From positions 1-29,124 of the forward strand of contig NZ_CABUCJ010000021.1 in NCBI RefSeq assembly GCF_902490045.1: 29,124 bases of DNA, written 5' to 3'. Position 1 is the stretch's first letter. Every line of letters starts with the position of its first letter. Both the position numbers and the translations under genes were made by a program. Shown here piece by piece: positions 21,876 to 29,035 of this stretch. This DNA is from an uncultured Anaerotruncus sp. (GTDB lineage Bacteria; Bacillota; Clostridia; Oscillospirales; Ruminococcaceae). The notes beneath the pieces are model-generated. The model was not told where the DNA came from. It ran no database searches and saw only the letters and a program-made list of their open reading frames with translations.

Positions 21876-22841
21876 ATGCTGGACGTCTTATCCATGGGGG
21901 ATGTCATGATCGACTTTACCCCCGACGGCATATCCGAAAAGGGAAATCTTCGGTTTGAACGCAACCCCGGCGGGGCGCCCGCAAACGTCGCCGTGACCGT
22001 TTCGCTGCTTGGCGGAGAGAGCGGGTTTGCCGGCGCGGTGGGCAACGACATCTTCGGCCGCTTCCTGCGCGCGACGCTCGAGCGTTACCGGGTCGATATC
22101 ACCGGGCTGCGGTTCACTGACCGCGCGGGGACGCGGCTCGCGTTTATTGAGCTCGACGAGCAGGGCGACCGGCATTTTGCCTTCACCAAGGGCGCGGTCG
22201 CGGAAACTTTTTATTCGGCGGACGACCTCGACCCCGCGTGGTTTTCCAACTGCCGCATTTTCCATATGGCTTCCACCATCCAATACGCAGAACCCGCCCG
22301 AACGGCCTCGCAGGCCGCTCTGACGCTTGCGCGGCAGTCGGGGGCGCTCTGCTCCTACGATCCCAACTGGAACATCGCCGTTTCAAAGGACGAGGCGGAG
22401 GAGCGGAGGGTGATCAAGGATACCTTTACGAAGACGGACGTCATTAAGATATCCGTCGAGGAGCTGGAATTTCTGCTTGGCCACGGGGACTGGGAACGCG
22501 GGGCCCGCGAGATCCTTGAAATGGGCCCCCAGCTTGTGGCCGTCAGCTTGGGAAGGCGCGGCTGTTATTACCGCACCGGTGCGGCAACAGGCCGTCTGCC
22601 CGCCTACGACGTTCCGGTCCGCGACACGACGGGCGCGGGGGACGCGTTTATGGGCGGCCTGCTTTTCCAGCTTGCTCACGCAGGCCGGTGGCCCTGTGAA
22701 CTGCCCAAAGAGGCGCTTGACGAAATTTTTCGATTTGCCAACGCTTGCGGCGCCTGCTGCGCCGGCCGGCGCGGCGGGATGCCGTCGATCGGTGGGATCG
22801 AAGAGGTCCGCGCATGTATGAGCTGCGCCCCATTGCCATAA
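21876..22841 (+). CDS. PfkB-family carbohydrate kinase (second copy)
   Basis: Sugar kinase of 321 residues, last gene of the operon. PfkB motifs: 'NPGGAPAN' (30-37) and 'DTTGAGDAFMGGL' (250-262) with catalytic Asp256. It differs from the first copy in the substrate-facing part: 'TKGAVAETF' and 'YDPNWNIAV' replace 'MRRPGADTC' and 'FDANYREVL', so the preferred sugar probably differs. It begins 20 bases after PHI; GAAGGGGG is the ribosome site. The C-terminus is rich in cysteine ('ANACGACCAG'). Fructokinase-like families cover fructose, ketodeoxygluconate, tagatose 6-phosphate and others; no assignment is safe. Confidence 0.9.
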   Translation: MLDVLSMGDVMIDFTPDGISEKGNLRFERNPGGAPANVAVTVSLLGGESGFAGAVGNDIFGRFLRATLERYRVDITGLRFTDRAGTRLAFIELDEQGDRHFAFTKGAVAETFYSADDLDPAWFSNCRIFHMASTIQYAEPARTASQAALTLARQSGALCSYDPNWNIAVSKDEAEERRVIKDTFTKTDVIKISVEELEFLLGHGDWERGAREILEMGPQLVAVSLGRRGCYYRTGAATGRLPAYDVPVRDTTGAGDAFMGGLLFQLAHAGRWPCELPKEALDEIFRFANACGACCAGRRGGMPSIGGIEEVRACMSCAPLP

Positions 22842-22939
22842 TTTTTGGATCCGATCTGCAAGCGCCTGCGGCGGCCATGACCCTCAGCCCGATCCATATG
22901 TGTTCCCCTCCGTCGAATGTCGGCTGTTGGAAAAGAGCA

Positions 22940-22968
22940 AAAGCCGCCGAAACAAGTTCGGCGGCTTT
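22940..22968. terminator. Bidirectional terminator at the end of the sugar operon
   Basis: 12-bp stem AAAGCCGCCGAA (22940-22951) with TTCGGCGGCTTT (22957-22968). On the plus strand it ends the sugar operon; on the minus strand TTTTGCTCTTTT follows and ends the small unit starting near 23122. Confidence 0.85.
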
Positions 22969-22975
22969 CTGCAAT

Positions 22976-23068
22976 TCAGAACGGTCCGTAGCCGACAATG
23001 CCCGCGATAACCATAAATACAGCGCCGACCGCGATGTTGGCCAGAAGCCATTTGAAAATGTATTTCAA
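22976..23068 (-). CDS. Possible 30-aa single-span membrane peptide
   Basis: From TTG at 23068 the frame encodes about 30 residues: a short basic/aromatic start 'KYIFKW', then a hydrophobic helix 'LLANIAVGAVFMVIAGIVGY' and the ending GPF. GGTGAG lies about three bases before the TTG. The frame is open 12 codons further upstream (Gly/Ser/Glu/Asn rich) with no usual start codon, so the true start may differ or the gene may have lost it. A strong promoter upstream and a terminator directly downstream bracket it, giving a transcript of about 185 bases. It could alternatively be a small RNA. I recognise no family. Confidence 0.45.
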   Translation of the reverse strand: MKYIFKWLLANIAVGAVFMVIAGIVGYGPF

Positions 23069-23129
23069 CCACTCACCGTTTTCACTGCCAGATTTACCGA
23101 GTTAACTTATTAAAGTAAAATCTGTGCGT

Positions 23130-23159
23130 ATTATAGCACGCCACGCACAATACCGTCAA
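23130..23159 (-). promoter_or_regulatory. Strong sigma-A promoter of the small minus-strand unit
   Basis: Minus strand: TTGACG (23154-23159), an 18-base spacer and a perfect TATAAT (23130-23135). No larger gene lies downstream before the terminator at 22940-22968. Confidence 0.7.
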
Positions 23160-23243
23160 GATATCGTTCGGGAGACAGAAAACTGACGGAACAAACTTTC
23201 TGGTACAACGTCAAAAATCTCCCGGGCAGTACAGCCTGGGCAC

Positions 23244-23849
23244 TCACCCTTTCCTTACGGCGTCCCGCTTGTGGACGGTGGGAAACTGCTCCGTCAGCGC
23301 GCGGTAGCGAAAGCAGGTCTCCAGATGGTCGTTGATAAGCCCGCAGGCCTGCAAGTGCGAGTAGACAGTGACGGAGCCCAGGTATTTGAACCCTCGCCGC
23401 CGAAGATCCACCGAGACCTGATCCGACAGGGCGTTTTTCGCGGGCAACCTGCCCTTCTGGTGCCCGGCGTAGAGGACCGACTTCCCCTTGGTGTAGCCCC
23501 AGAGGTATTCGCTGAAGGAGCCGTATTCCTCCCGGATCGCCTGAAAGCATCTTGCGTTGTGGATGACCGCCTCGATCTTCCTGCGGGACCGGATCATCCC
23601 GTCGGCGGACAGAATGCGCTCCACGTCCGCCTCTCCGTAGGCGGCGATCTTGTTATAATCGAAGCCGTCGAAGCAGGCGCGGAAGATCTCCCGCTTCTGG
23701 ATCATCATGTTCCAGTTGAGGCCGCACTGCATGACCTCCATCATCAAAAACTCGAACTGTTTTTGGTCGTCGTGCAGGGGAACCCCCCATTCTTCGTCGT
23801 GGTAGCGCGTCATCTTCTCATTGCAGAGACACCAGCCGCAGCGTTCCAT
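23244..23849 (-). CDS. tag: DNA-3-methyladenine glycosylase I
   Basis: Base-excision repair enzyme that removes 3-methyladenine from alkylated DNA. The 201 residues keep the family's zinc ligands at the same numbers as in E. coli Tag: Cys4 and His17 in the N-terminal 'MERCGW...YHDEEWG' region, His175 and Cys179 in 'NDHLETC'. Glu38, used for base recognition in E. coli Tag, is also present. The start at 23849 is preferred, with GGGAGG eight or so bases upstream; a GTG extension to 23888 has none. It is probably transcribed alone from the promoter at 24036-24064, leaving a leader of about 180 bases. Confidence 0.93.
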   Translation of the reverse strand: MERCGWCLCNEKMTRYHDEEWGVPLHDDQKQFEFLMMEVMQCGLNWNMMIQKREIFRACFDGFDYNKIAAYGEADVERILSADGMIRSRRKIEAVIHNARCFQAIREEYGSFSEYLWGYTKGKSVLYAGHQKGRLPAKNALSDQVSVDLRRRGFKYLGSVTVYSHLQACGLINDHLETCFRYRALTEQFPTVHKRDAVRKG

Positions 23850-23889
23850 CCTTCCGGCCTCCCATGTTCTATTTTTGTTGTTCTCCACG

Positions 23890-24248
23890 CGTTAAGGTCA
23901 GCGGCGGCGCCGCCAGCGCGTCCCAAACCCGTTGCCGTTCCCTCTCCGATTTCTTCTTCCGCCCAGCGCCGAACTCCTGGCGGGAAAAGGCAACAACGTT
24001 GATTTCATCTGCTGATCGCTTTTATCACCGCTTTCATTCTACTGCAAATGGACTCAAATGACAACTGCGACTCGGGGAATGTCACCTCGGCCGATTCTCC
24101 ATTTATATAGTATCTGCTGTCCCGACGTTTTGCAGAGATGTCCTCCAGCCCCGTCCGCTCGGTCAGCTTGTAAGGCTCGACGCCTCCCGGCCGACGACGC
24201 GCAAAACCGCCATACGATCGCCCCGGGCGTCTTTTGCCTGAGGCGAAA
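23890..24248. other. Gene-poor region upstream of tag
   Basis: Contains the tag promoter and leader. A minus-strand frame stays open from 24292 to its stop at 24005 but has no proper start codon or ribosome site; its last part includes 'YKLTERTG' and 'SRYYINGESAEVTF', which look protein-like. It could be the remnant of a decayed gene or chance in GC-rich DNA. Confidence 0.3.
24036..24064 (-). promoter_or_regulatory. Candidate promoter of tag
   Basis: Minus strand: TTGTCA (24059-24064), a 17-base spacer and TAGAAT (24036-24041). Confidence 0.5.
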
Positions 24249-24280
24249 ACAGAGACCCTCCCCAGGGGGAGGATCTCTGT
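24249..24280 (-). terminator. Terminator of the zinc dehydrogenase gene
   Basis: Arms 24249-24263 and 24266-24280 pair as ACAGAGA-CCCTCCCC-type with one mismatch. On the minus strand TTTTCG follows. It lies 18 bases after the stop codon. Confidence 0.75.
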
Positions 24281-24298
24281 GGTTCCGAAAAAATTCGC

Positions 24299-25426
24299 TT
24301 ACGGCTTCAAAACCACCTTGATGCAGCCGTCCTCCTTTTCGTCGAAGATGGAGTAGGCGCGCTTGCCCTCTTCGAGCGGCAGGCGGTGGGTGATGATGTC
24401 GGTGGCGTCAAACTTCCCCTTTTGGATGAGCTCGAGGATCGGCTTTACATAACGCTGCGCCGGACACTGGCCCATTTTCAGCGTGATGTTGCGGGAGAAA
24501 AAGTTTCCCAACGGGAACATGTTGTAACGCCCGCCGTAGACGCCGAGCATCGCCACGGTGCCGCACTTGCGCACCGCCTCTGACGCGATCTCGATGGCGG
24601 ATTTGGAGCCTGCCTGCATCTTGAGGGCCGCCTCCACCTTCTCCATGGCGCTCATCTTGCCGTCCATACCCACACAATCGATAACCACGTCCGCGCCGCC
24701 GTGGGTCAACTCCTTGATTTCCATGCCGGTGTTGTCGAAATCCTCAAAATTGAGCGTCTCCACACCGTAGCCCGCCGCGTGCCTGAGGCGGTAATCCACG
24801 TGGTCCACCGCGATTATCCGTTTCGCACCCAGATACAGCGCCCATTTGATGGTCAAAAGGCCCACCGGCCCGCACCCGAGCACCACCACCGTGTCCCCCT
24901 CCTTGACGCCGCCGATGTCAGCGCCCCAGCGGGATGTGGGCAGGATATCGGTACAGAAGAGCGCCTGTTCGTCGGTGAGCTCCTCCGGAACCTTAACCGG
25001 CCCCACGTTGGCATAGGGGACCCGAAGGTATTGCGCCTGCCCGCCCGCATAGTCACCGTAGGATTCGCTGTAGCCGAAAAGGCCTCCGGCCTCGCCGTTT
25101 GGATTGGAGTTGTCGCACTGGCTGTATTCCCCGGCTTCACAGAAGGCGCAGTGCCCGCAGGCCACCGGGAAGGGCACGACCACCCGGTCCCCCTTTTTAA
25201 CGGCGGCAACGCCCCTGCCCGTCTCCTCGACGATTCCCATCGTTTCATGCCCCAGCACGTATCCGTCGTACATCCCCTTGACCCGCCCGTGGATAAGGTG
25301 CAGATCGGAGCCGCAGATGGCGGTCGAGGTCACTTTGACGATGATGTCGTCCTCGTTTTCAATCCGGGGGTCCGCGACCTCCCGCACGCCCACATCCCGG
25401 ACGCCCTGATAGACGATTGCTTTCAT
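24299..25426 (-). CDS. Zinc-dependent alcohol dehydrogenase, formaldehyde-dehydrogenase-like
   Basis: Medium-chain dehydrogenase of 375 residues. Catalytic zinc ligands are Cys38, His60 and Glu61 in 'ICGSDLHL' and 'GHETMG'; structural zinc cysteines are 90, 93, 96 and 104. The NAD-binding motif is 'LGCGPVGLL' near 183-191. 'DYAGGQAQYLRVPYANVGPVKVP' and 'DILPTSRWGA' are shared with glutathione-independent formaldehyde dehydrogenase and its relatives, so formaldehyde or another small aldehyde is possible, though many members act on other alcohols. AGGAG lies nine bases upstream of the ATG. It is monocistronic. The nearby HPS gene, which makes or uses formaldehyde, gives weak support for a formaldehyde role. 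Confidence 0.88.
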   Translation of the reverse strand: MKAIVYQGVRDVGVREVADPRIENEDDIIVKVTSTAICGSDLHLIHGRVKGMYDGYVLGHETMGIVEETGRGVAAVKKGDRVVVPFPVACGHCAFCEAGEYSQCDNSNPNGEAGGLFGYSESYGDYAGGQAQYLRVPYANVGPVKVPEELTDEQALFCTDILPTSRWGADIGGVKEGDTVVVLGCGPVGLLTIKWALYLGAKRIIAVDHVDYRLRHAAGYGVETLNFEDFDNTGMEIKELTHGGADVVIDCVGMDGKMSAMEKVEAALKMQAGSKSAIEIASEAVRKCGTVAMLGVYGGRYNMFPLGNFFSRNITLKMGQCPAQRYVKPILELIQKGKFDATDIITHRLPLEEGKRAYSIFDEKEDGCIKVVLKP

Positions 25427-25437
25427 GATACCACGCT

Positions 25438-25454
25438 CCTATCTTTTCGATAGG
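25438..25454 (-). promoter_or_regulatory. Hairpin sequestering part of the dehydrogenase ribosome site
   Basis: On the minus strand CCTATC-GAAAA-GATAGG is a 6-bp stem whose 3' arm runs into AGGAG, the ribosome binding site of the zinc dehydrogenase. It could modulate translation; the stem is short. Confidence 0.35.
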
Positions 25455-25745
25455 GTTATCGTTGGTAGCAGAGCGTAAAATATTCCGACCAACTCACATC
25501 CATATAAAGCTGCTTCAAATTCAGCAAACATTACGGGCGGCACGAATGATTTATGGTAACCATGGTACAGCAAATGACTTCCAAAAACTTCTATATCCTA
25601 TTGGCTGTTACCAGCAACCAACAGGCATGCGCCTCAAAAGATGTAACAGGCATCTCTGAAATTTTAATGCCCTTTTGAGTGGGAATAGAGTGGAAGTAGA
25701 GTAAATTTTAGCAAGTTTTTTCAAGAGAAACAGGGCAAACAAAAA
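25455..25745. other. AT-richer intergenic region downstream of the tRNA genes
   Basis: No gene is supported. The stretch is visibly more AT-rich than its neighbours and contains a repeated AACAGGCAT (about 25620 and 25647). It lies just past the 3' ends of two tRNA-Ser genes, a common integration target, so it could be what remains of an inserted element; no integrase or att duplication is visible. Confidence 0.3.
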
Positions 25746-25784
25746 ACCCGCATGACAGGCCGTAAACTGGCTTATCATGCGGGT
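25746..25784 (-). terminator. Terminator of the tRNA-Ser operon
   Basis: 10-bp stem ACCCGCATGA (25746-25755) with TCATGCGGGT (25775-25784); TTTTTTG follows on the minus strand. It begins two bases after the CCA end of tRNA-Ser(GCU). Confidence 0.85.
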
Positions 25785-25786
25785 CT

Positions 25787-25877
25787 TGGCGGAGATGGAG
25801 AGATTCGAACTCTCGCGCCCGTTTCCAGACCTACTCCCTTAGCAGGGGAGCCCCTTCACCGACTTGGGTACATCTCC
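25787..25877 (-). tRNA. tRNA-Ser(GCU)
   Basis: 91 bases including an encoded CCA (25787-25789). The acceptor arm GGAGATG pairs with CATCTCC, the T-loop TTCGAAT is present, and a long variable arm typical of serine tRNA follows the anticodon loop CTGCTAA (anticodon GCT). Confidence 0.95.
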
Positions 25878-25919
25878 AAATAGGTGGTATGCGCTGGATA
25901 TCTGGTTGTGGAGGGGTGT

Positions 25920-26006
25920 TGGCGGAGAGAGTGGGATTCGAACCCACGGCTCTTTCGAGTCACCGGTTTTCAAGACCGGCTCCTTAAACCGCTCGGACAT
26001 CTCTCC
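25920..26006 (-). tRNA. tRNA-Ser(UGA)
   Basis: 87 bases with encoded CCA (25920-25922). The acceptor stem is GGAGAGA, the anticodon loop CTTGAAA gives anticodon TGA, a long variable arm is present and the T-loop is TTCGAAT. It lies 42 bases upstream of tRNA-Ser(GCU) in the same transcript. Confidence 0.95.
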
Positions 26007-26022
26007 GTACGTAACGCCAATT

Positions 26023-26051
26023 ATGATACCATATTTATGGGGACAAGTCAA
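26023..26051 (-). promoter_or_regulatory. Promoter of the tRNA-Ser pair
   Basis: Minus strand: TTGACT (26046-26051), a 17-base spacer and TATCAT (26023-26028). The -35 overlaps the stop codon of the flavin reductase gene. Confidence 0.75.
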
Positions 26052-26677
26052 GTGGTTTCCCCGCGCGGGGCGCGGCGGGGACCGGATTTTTTGCCCGGGG
26101 CGCTGCGCCTGGCGGCGGTTTTTTTGCGCACCGAGAAGCCGAAGGTGCCGAGGCTTTTCCCCAGCGCGAAATATTCCCCGTGGGCGTAGGCGGCGAGCCC
26201 CGCGGAACCCAGGTGCAGCTTGCCGGCGCGGTCGACGAGGGAGGGGTCGACGCCGACGGCGACGATTTCGGCGAGGAACATGTCGTGGGAACCGAGAGGC
26301 AGCACCTGGCGCACGACACATTCGAGCGAGAGGGGGCACTCGGCGATCGAGGGGGCGGATACCTTGTCAGAGGCCTCGGGGGTGAGGCCGCAGGCGGAAA
26401 ACTTGTCAAGGTCGCGGCCGGAACGCACGCCGCAGAAATCCGCGGCGCGCACGAGCGCGGCGGTCGTGAGGTTCACGACGAATTCCCCCGTCTCGGAGAT
26501 CAGCCCGTGGGAGTACCGTTCGGGACGCACAGAGACGTAGGTCATGGCGGGGTTCGTGTTGACGATGCCCGTCCACGCGACGGTCAGAAGGTTCGGCTTT
26601 TCGAGCGTCCCGCAGGAGACGAGCGCGGGCGGCACGGGCGCGAGCAGCGTCCCCGGCTTCCAAAACAGTTTCGGCAT
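26048..26677 (-). CDS. Flavin reductase family (FMN-binding split barrel) protein
   Basis: Probable FMN-binding oxidoreductase of 209 residues. Residues 1-165 follow the flavin-reductase-like fold: 'PPALVSCGTLEKPNLLTVAW' then 'NTNPAMTYVSVRPERYSHGLI', with 'GEFVVNLTT' and 'SHDMFLAEIVAVGVD', all typical. Clostridial members of this family have flavoredoxin-like roles, but the partner and substrate are unknown. The C-terminal 30 residues are very basic and Ala/Gly/Pro rich, an unusual tail. AAAGGGCGG is the likely ribosome site upstream of ATG 26677. It is monocistronic; no hairpin separates it from the tRNA promoter. Confidence 0.87.
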   Translation of the reverse strand: MPKLFWKPGTLLAPVPPALVSCGTLEKPNLLTVAWTGIVNTNPAMTYVSVRPERYSHGLISETGEFVVNLTTAALVRAADFCGVRSGRDLDKFSACGLTPEASDKVSAPSIAECPLSLECVVRQVLPLGSHDMFLAEIVAVGVDPSLVDRAGKLHLGSAGLAAYAHGEYFALGKSLGTFGFSVRKKTAARRSAPGKKSGPRRAPRGETT

Positions 26678-26712
26678 GTATAGGTTCCGCCCTTTCCGGT
26701 CAATTTATCCCT

Positions 26713-26742
26713 AGTATACCACCATTTCGCCGCAGGGTGCAA
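26713..26742 (-). promoter_or_regulatory. Promoter of the flavin reductase gene
   Basis: Minus strand: TTGCAC (26737-26742), an 18-base spacer and TATACT (26713-26718), about 35 bases before the start codon. Confidence 0.65.
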
Positions 26743-26761
26743 GATTTGCGAATTTCCTTGG

Positions 26762-26790
26762 TAGACAAGCCCAATTTTGACGGGTATAAT
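26762..26790 (+). promoter_or_regulatory. Promoter of nadE
   Basis: TAGACA (26762-26767), a 17-base spacer and a perfect TATAAT (26785-26790). It is divergent from the flavin reductase promoter; the leader is about 115 bases. Confidence 0.7.
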
Positions 26791-26913
26791 TGTAGTCGGA
26801 CAGACTGTGCCGGCGCTCGGCGCCAAAGCGGAGGGCGGACCGGCGGCAGGGGAATTTCGCCGGGGCTTTCCCGATTGGAAAGCCGGAAAGAAAGCGGGAA
26901 GGGATGACCTCCA

Positions 26914-28830
26914 ATGAAGGATGGACTGATCAAGGCGGCGGTGGGCACGCCGGAAATCCGGGTGGCGGACTGCGACTACAATGCGGCGTCGGTTTCGGCG
27001 GTGGCAAGGCGCGCCGCCGGGGAGGGCGTGCGGATTCTGGCGTTGCCCGAGCTTTGCCTGACGGGATACACCTGCGGCGACCTCTTCCTGCAGGATACGC
27101 TGATCGAAGGGGCCTGCGCCGCCCTCGAGACGGTGCGCCGGGAGACGGAGGAGCTCGACATGCTCCTGACGGTGGGGCTCCCGGTCATGTGGCAGGGCAA
27201 GCTCTACAACTGCGCGGCGGTCCTCTGCCGCGGGGAGGTGCTCGGCCTGGTGCCCAAGACCCACCTGCCCAACTACGGAGAATATTATGAGAAGCGGTGG
27301 TTCGCCCCCGCGCCGGAGGAGAACGGCTATCTGACGGGCGTCTTCGGGGAGGACGTGATCCCCTTCGGCGCGAAGCAGCTCTTCCACTGCGAGGAGCTGC
27401 CCGGGCTGGTGCTCGGCGTAGAGGTGTGCGAGGATCTGTGGGCGCCCTGCCCGCCGTCGGTCGCGCACGCGCGGGCGGGCGCGACGGTGCTCGTGAATCT
27501 CTCGGCGGGGGACGAGACGGTCGGCAAGGCCGCCTACCGGCGGGAACTGGTGAAGGGACAGTCGGCGCGGCTCGTCTGCGGCTACCTCTACGCCAACGCG
27601 GGCGAGGGGGAGTCGACCACCGACGTGGTCTTTTCGGGGCACGGGCTCATCGCGGAGGACGGCGCGCTGCTCGCGGAGAAGCCGCCCTTTACCGGGGAGC
27701 TTGCCGTCACCGACCTGGACGTCGGGCGGATCGCCGCCGAACGCAGGCGGCTGACCACCTTCCCGGCCGCCGTCCGCGAGGGTTACCTCAGCAGCACCTT
27801 CTCCCTCTCCCCGCGCGAGACGCCGCTCACCCGCGAGGTGCCGCGGCATCCCTTCCTGCCCGCGCCCGGGGAACGGGAGGACTGCTGCGAGCAGGTTTTG
27901 CAGATCCAGTCGCGCGGGCTTGCCCGGCGGCTCGCCCACTCGGGCGCCAAAACCGCCGTCGTGGGCATTTCGGGCGGACTCGATTCGGCGCTCGCGCTGC
28001 TCGTGTCGGTGCGCGCCGCCGACCTGCTCGGACGCCCGCGCGCCGGGGTGCACGCGGTGACGATGCCCTGCTTCGGCACGACCGCGCGCACGAAGGGCAA
28101 CGCCGAACGCCTCTGCGAACAGCTCGGCGTGAGCGTCTCCTGCGTGGACATCGCGGACGCGGTCGGCGTACATTTCCGCGACATCGGGCAGGATCCCGCC
28201 CTGCGCGACGTGACCTATGAGAACGCGCAGGCGCGCGAACGCACCCAGGTACTGATGGATATCGCCAACCGCACGGGCGGGCTTGTGGTCGGCACGGGGG
28301 ACCTCTCCGAGCTGGCGCTCGGCTGGGCGACCTACAACGGCGACCACATGTCGATGTACGGGGTCAACGCGGCGGTGCCCAAGACGCTCGTGCGGGAGCT
28401 CGTGGCATACGAGGCGGACCGCTCCGGCGATCCGGTCCTCGCGGAAGTGCTGCGCGACATTCTCGACACCCCGGTGAGTCCCGAGCTGCTCCCGCCCGCC
28501 GAGGGGGAGATCGGGCAGAAAACGGAGGACCTCGTGGGGCCCTACGAGCTGCACGACTTTTTCCTCTACTACCTCGTCCGCTGGGGCTTCTCCCCCCGCA
28601 AAATCCTGCGCCTCGCGCTGCGCGCCTTCGACGGCCGGTACGACCGCGAGACGATTCTCCGCTGGCTGAGGACCTTCTGCCGCCGGTTCTTCGCGCAGCA
28701 GTTCAAGCGCTCCTGCCTGCCCGACGGGCCGAAGATCGGCTCGGTCTCCCTCTCGCCGCGCGGCGACTGGCGGATGCCGAGCGACGCGTCCGCCGCCCTC
28801 TGGCTCGCGGAGCTCGACGCGCTCTCCTGA
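26914..28830 (+). CDS. nadE: Glutamine-dependent NAD(+) synthetase
   Basis: Makes NAD+ from nicotinic acid adenine dinucleotide, ATP and glutamine. The 638-residue protein joins two domains. Residues 1-285 are the nitrilase-type glutaminase with the catalytic triad Glu46 ('LPELCLTGY'), Lys115 ('PKTHLPNY') and Cys172 ('EVCEDLWAP'). Residues 325-638 are the synthetase, with the PP-loop 'GISGGLDSALAL' (351-362), 'VVGTGDLSELALGW' and a C-terminal Arg-rich end. Length fits the long glutamine-using form. ATG 26914 is ten bases after GGGAAGGG. It has its own promoter and terminator. A long open frame on the opposite strand is a codon-composition artefact. Confidence 0.95.
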   Translation: MKDGLIKAAVGTPEIRVADCDYNAASVSAVARRAAGEGVRILALPELCLTGYTCGDLFLQDTLIEGACAALETVRRETEELDMLLTVGLPVMWQGKLYNCAAVLCRGEVLGLVPKTHLPNYGEYYEKRWFAPAPEENGYLTGVFGEDVIPFGAKQLFHCEELPGLVLGVEVCEDLWAPCPPSVAHARAGATVLVNLSAGDETVGKAAYRRELVKGQSARLVCGYLYANAGEGESTTDVVFSGHGLIAEDGALLAEKPPFTGELAVTDLDVGRIAAERRRLTTFPAAVREGYLSSTFSLSPRETPLTREVPRHPFLPAPGEREDCCEQVLQIQSRGLARRLAHSGAKTAVVGISGGLDSALALLVSVRAADLLGRPRAGVHAVTMPCFGTTARTKGNAERLCEQLGVSVSCVDIADAVGVHFRDIGQDPALRDVTYENAQARERTQVLMDIANRTGGLVVGTGDLSELALGWATYNGDHMSMYGVNAAVPKTLVRELVAYEADRSGDPVLAEVLRDILDTPVSPELLPPAEGEIGQKTEDLVGPYELHDFFLYYLVRWGFSPRKILRLALRAFDGRYDRETILRWLRTFCRRFFAQQFKRSCLPDGPKIGSVSLSPRGDWRMPSDASAALWLAELDALS

Positions 28831-28839
28831 CCATGCCGC

Positions 28840-28884
28840 AAAGCCTCCCGGACCCCGCGAAAAGCGGGTCCGGGAGGCTTTTTT
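28840..28884 (+). terminator. Rho-independent terminator of nadE
   Basis: Long stem, arms about 28842-28858 and 28864-28880, loop GAAAA, one bulge, followed by TTTTTT. Confidence 0.9.
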
Positions 28885-28927
28885 GCTGCTCCCTGCCGGG
28901 CGGGGGCAAACGGGCGCCTGCTAAAAA

Positions 28928-28956
28928 ATTGTAAATTTAGGTTTTTTCATTGTAAA
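28928..28956. promoter_or_regulatory. Direct repeat upstream of the terminal lipoprotein gene
   Basis: ATTGTAAA at 28928-28935 and 28949-28956, 21 bases apart (two helical turns), in an AT-rich patch. It may be part of the promoter or a regulator site; no clear sigma-A pair is visible. Confidence 0.3.
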
Positions 28957-29035
28957 GACTTTCCAGCGGGCGGGTGGTAGGATAAAAGCACCGAAAGGAA
29001 GAAACACCCGAATCTGCAAGGAGGAGAAAAGAAAA

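Noticed and set aside
23271..24002. 243-codon plus-strand frame opposite tag
   Set aside because: Shadow of the tag gene, which keeps all zinc ligands; the plus frame has no recognisable protein features.
26584..28554. 656-codon minus-strand frame opposite nadE
   Set aside because: No family resemblance and no start signal; nadE on the plus strand has all its catalytic motifs. The open frame follows from high GC at third positions.
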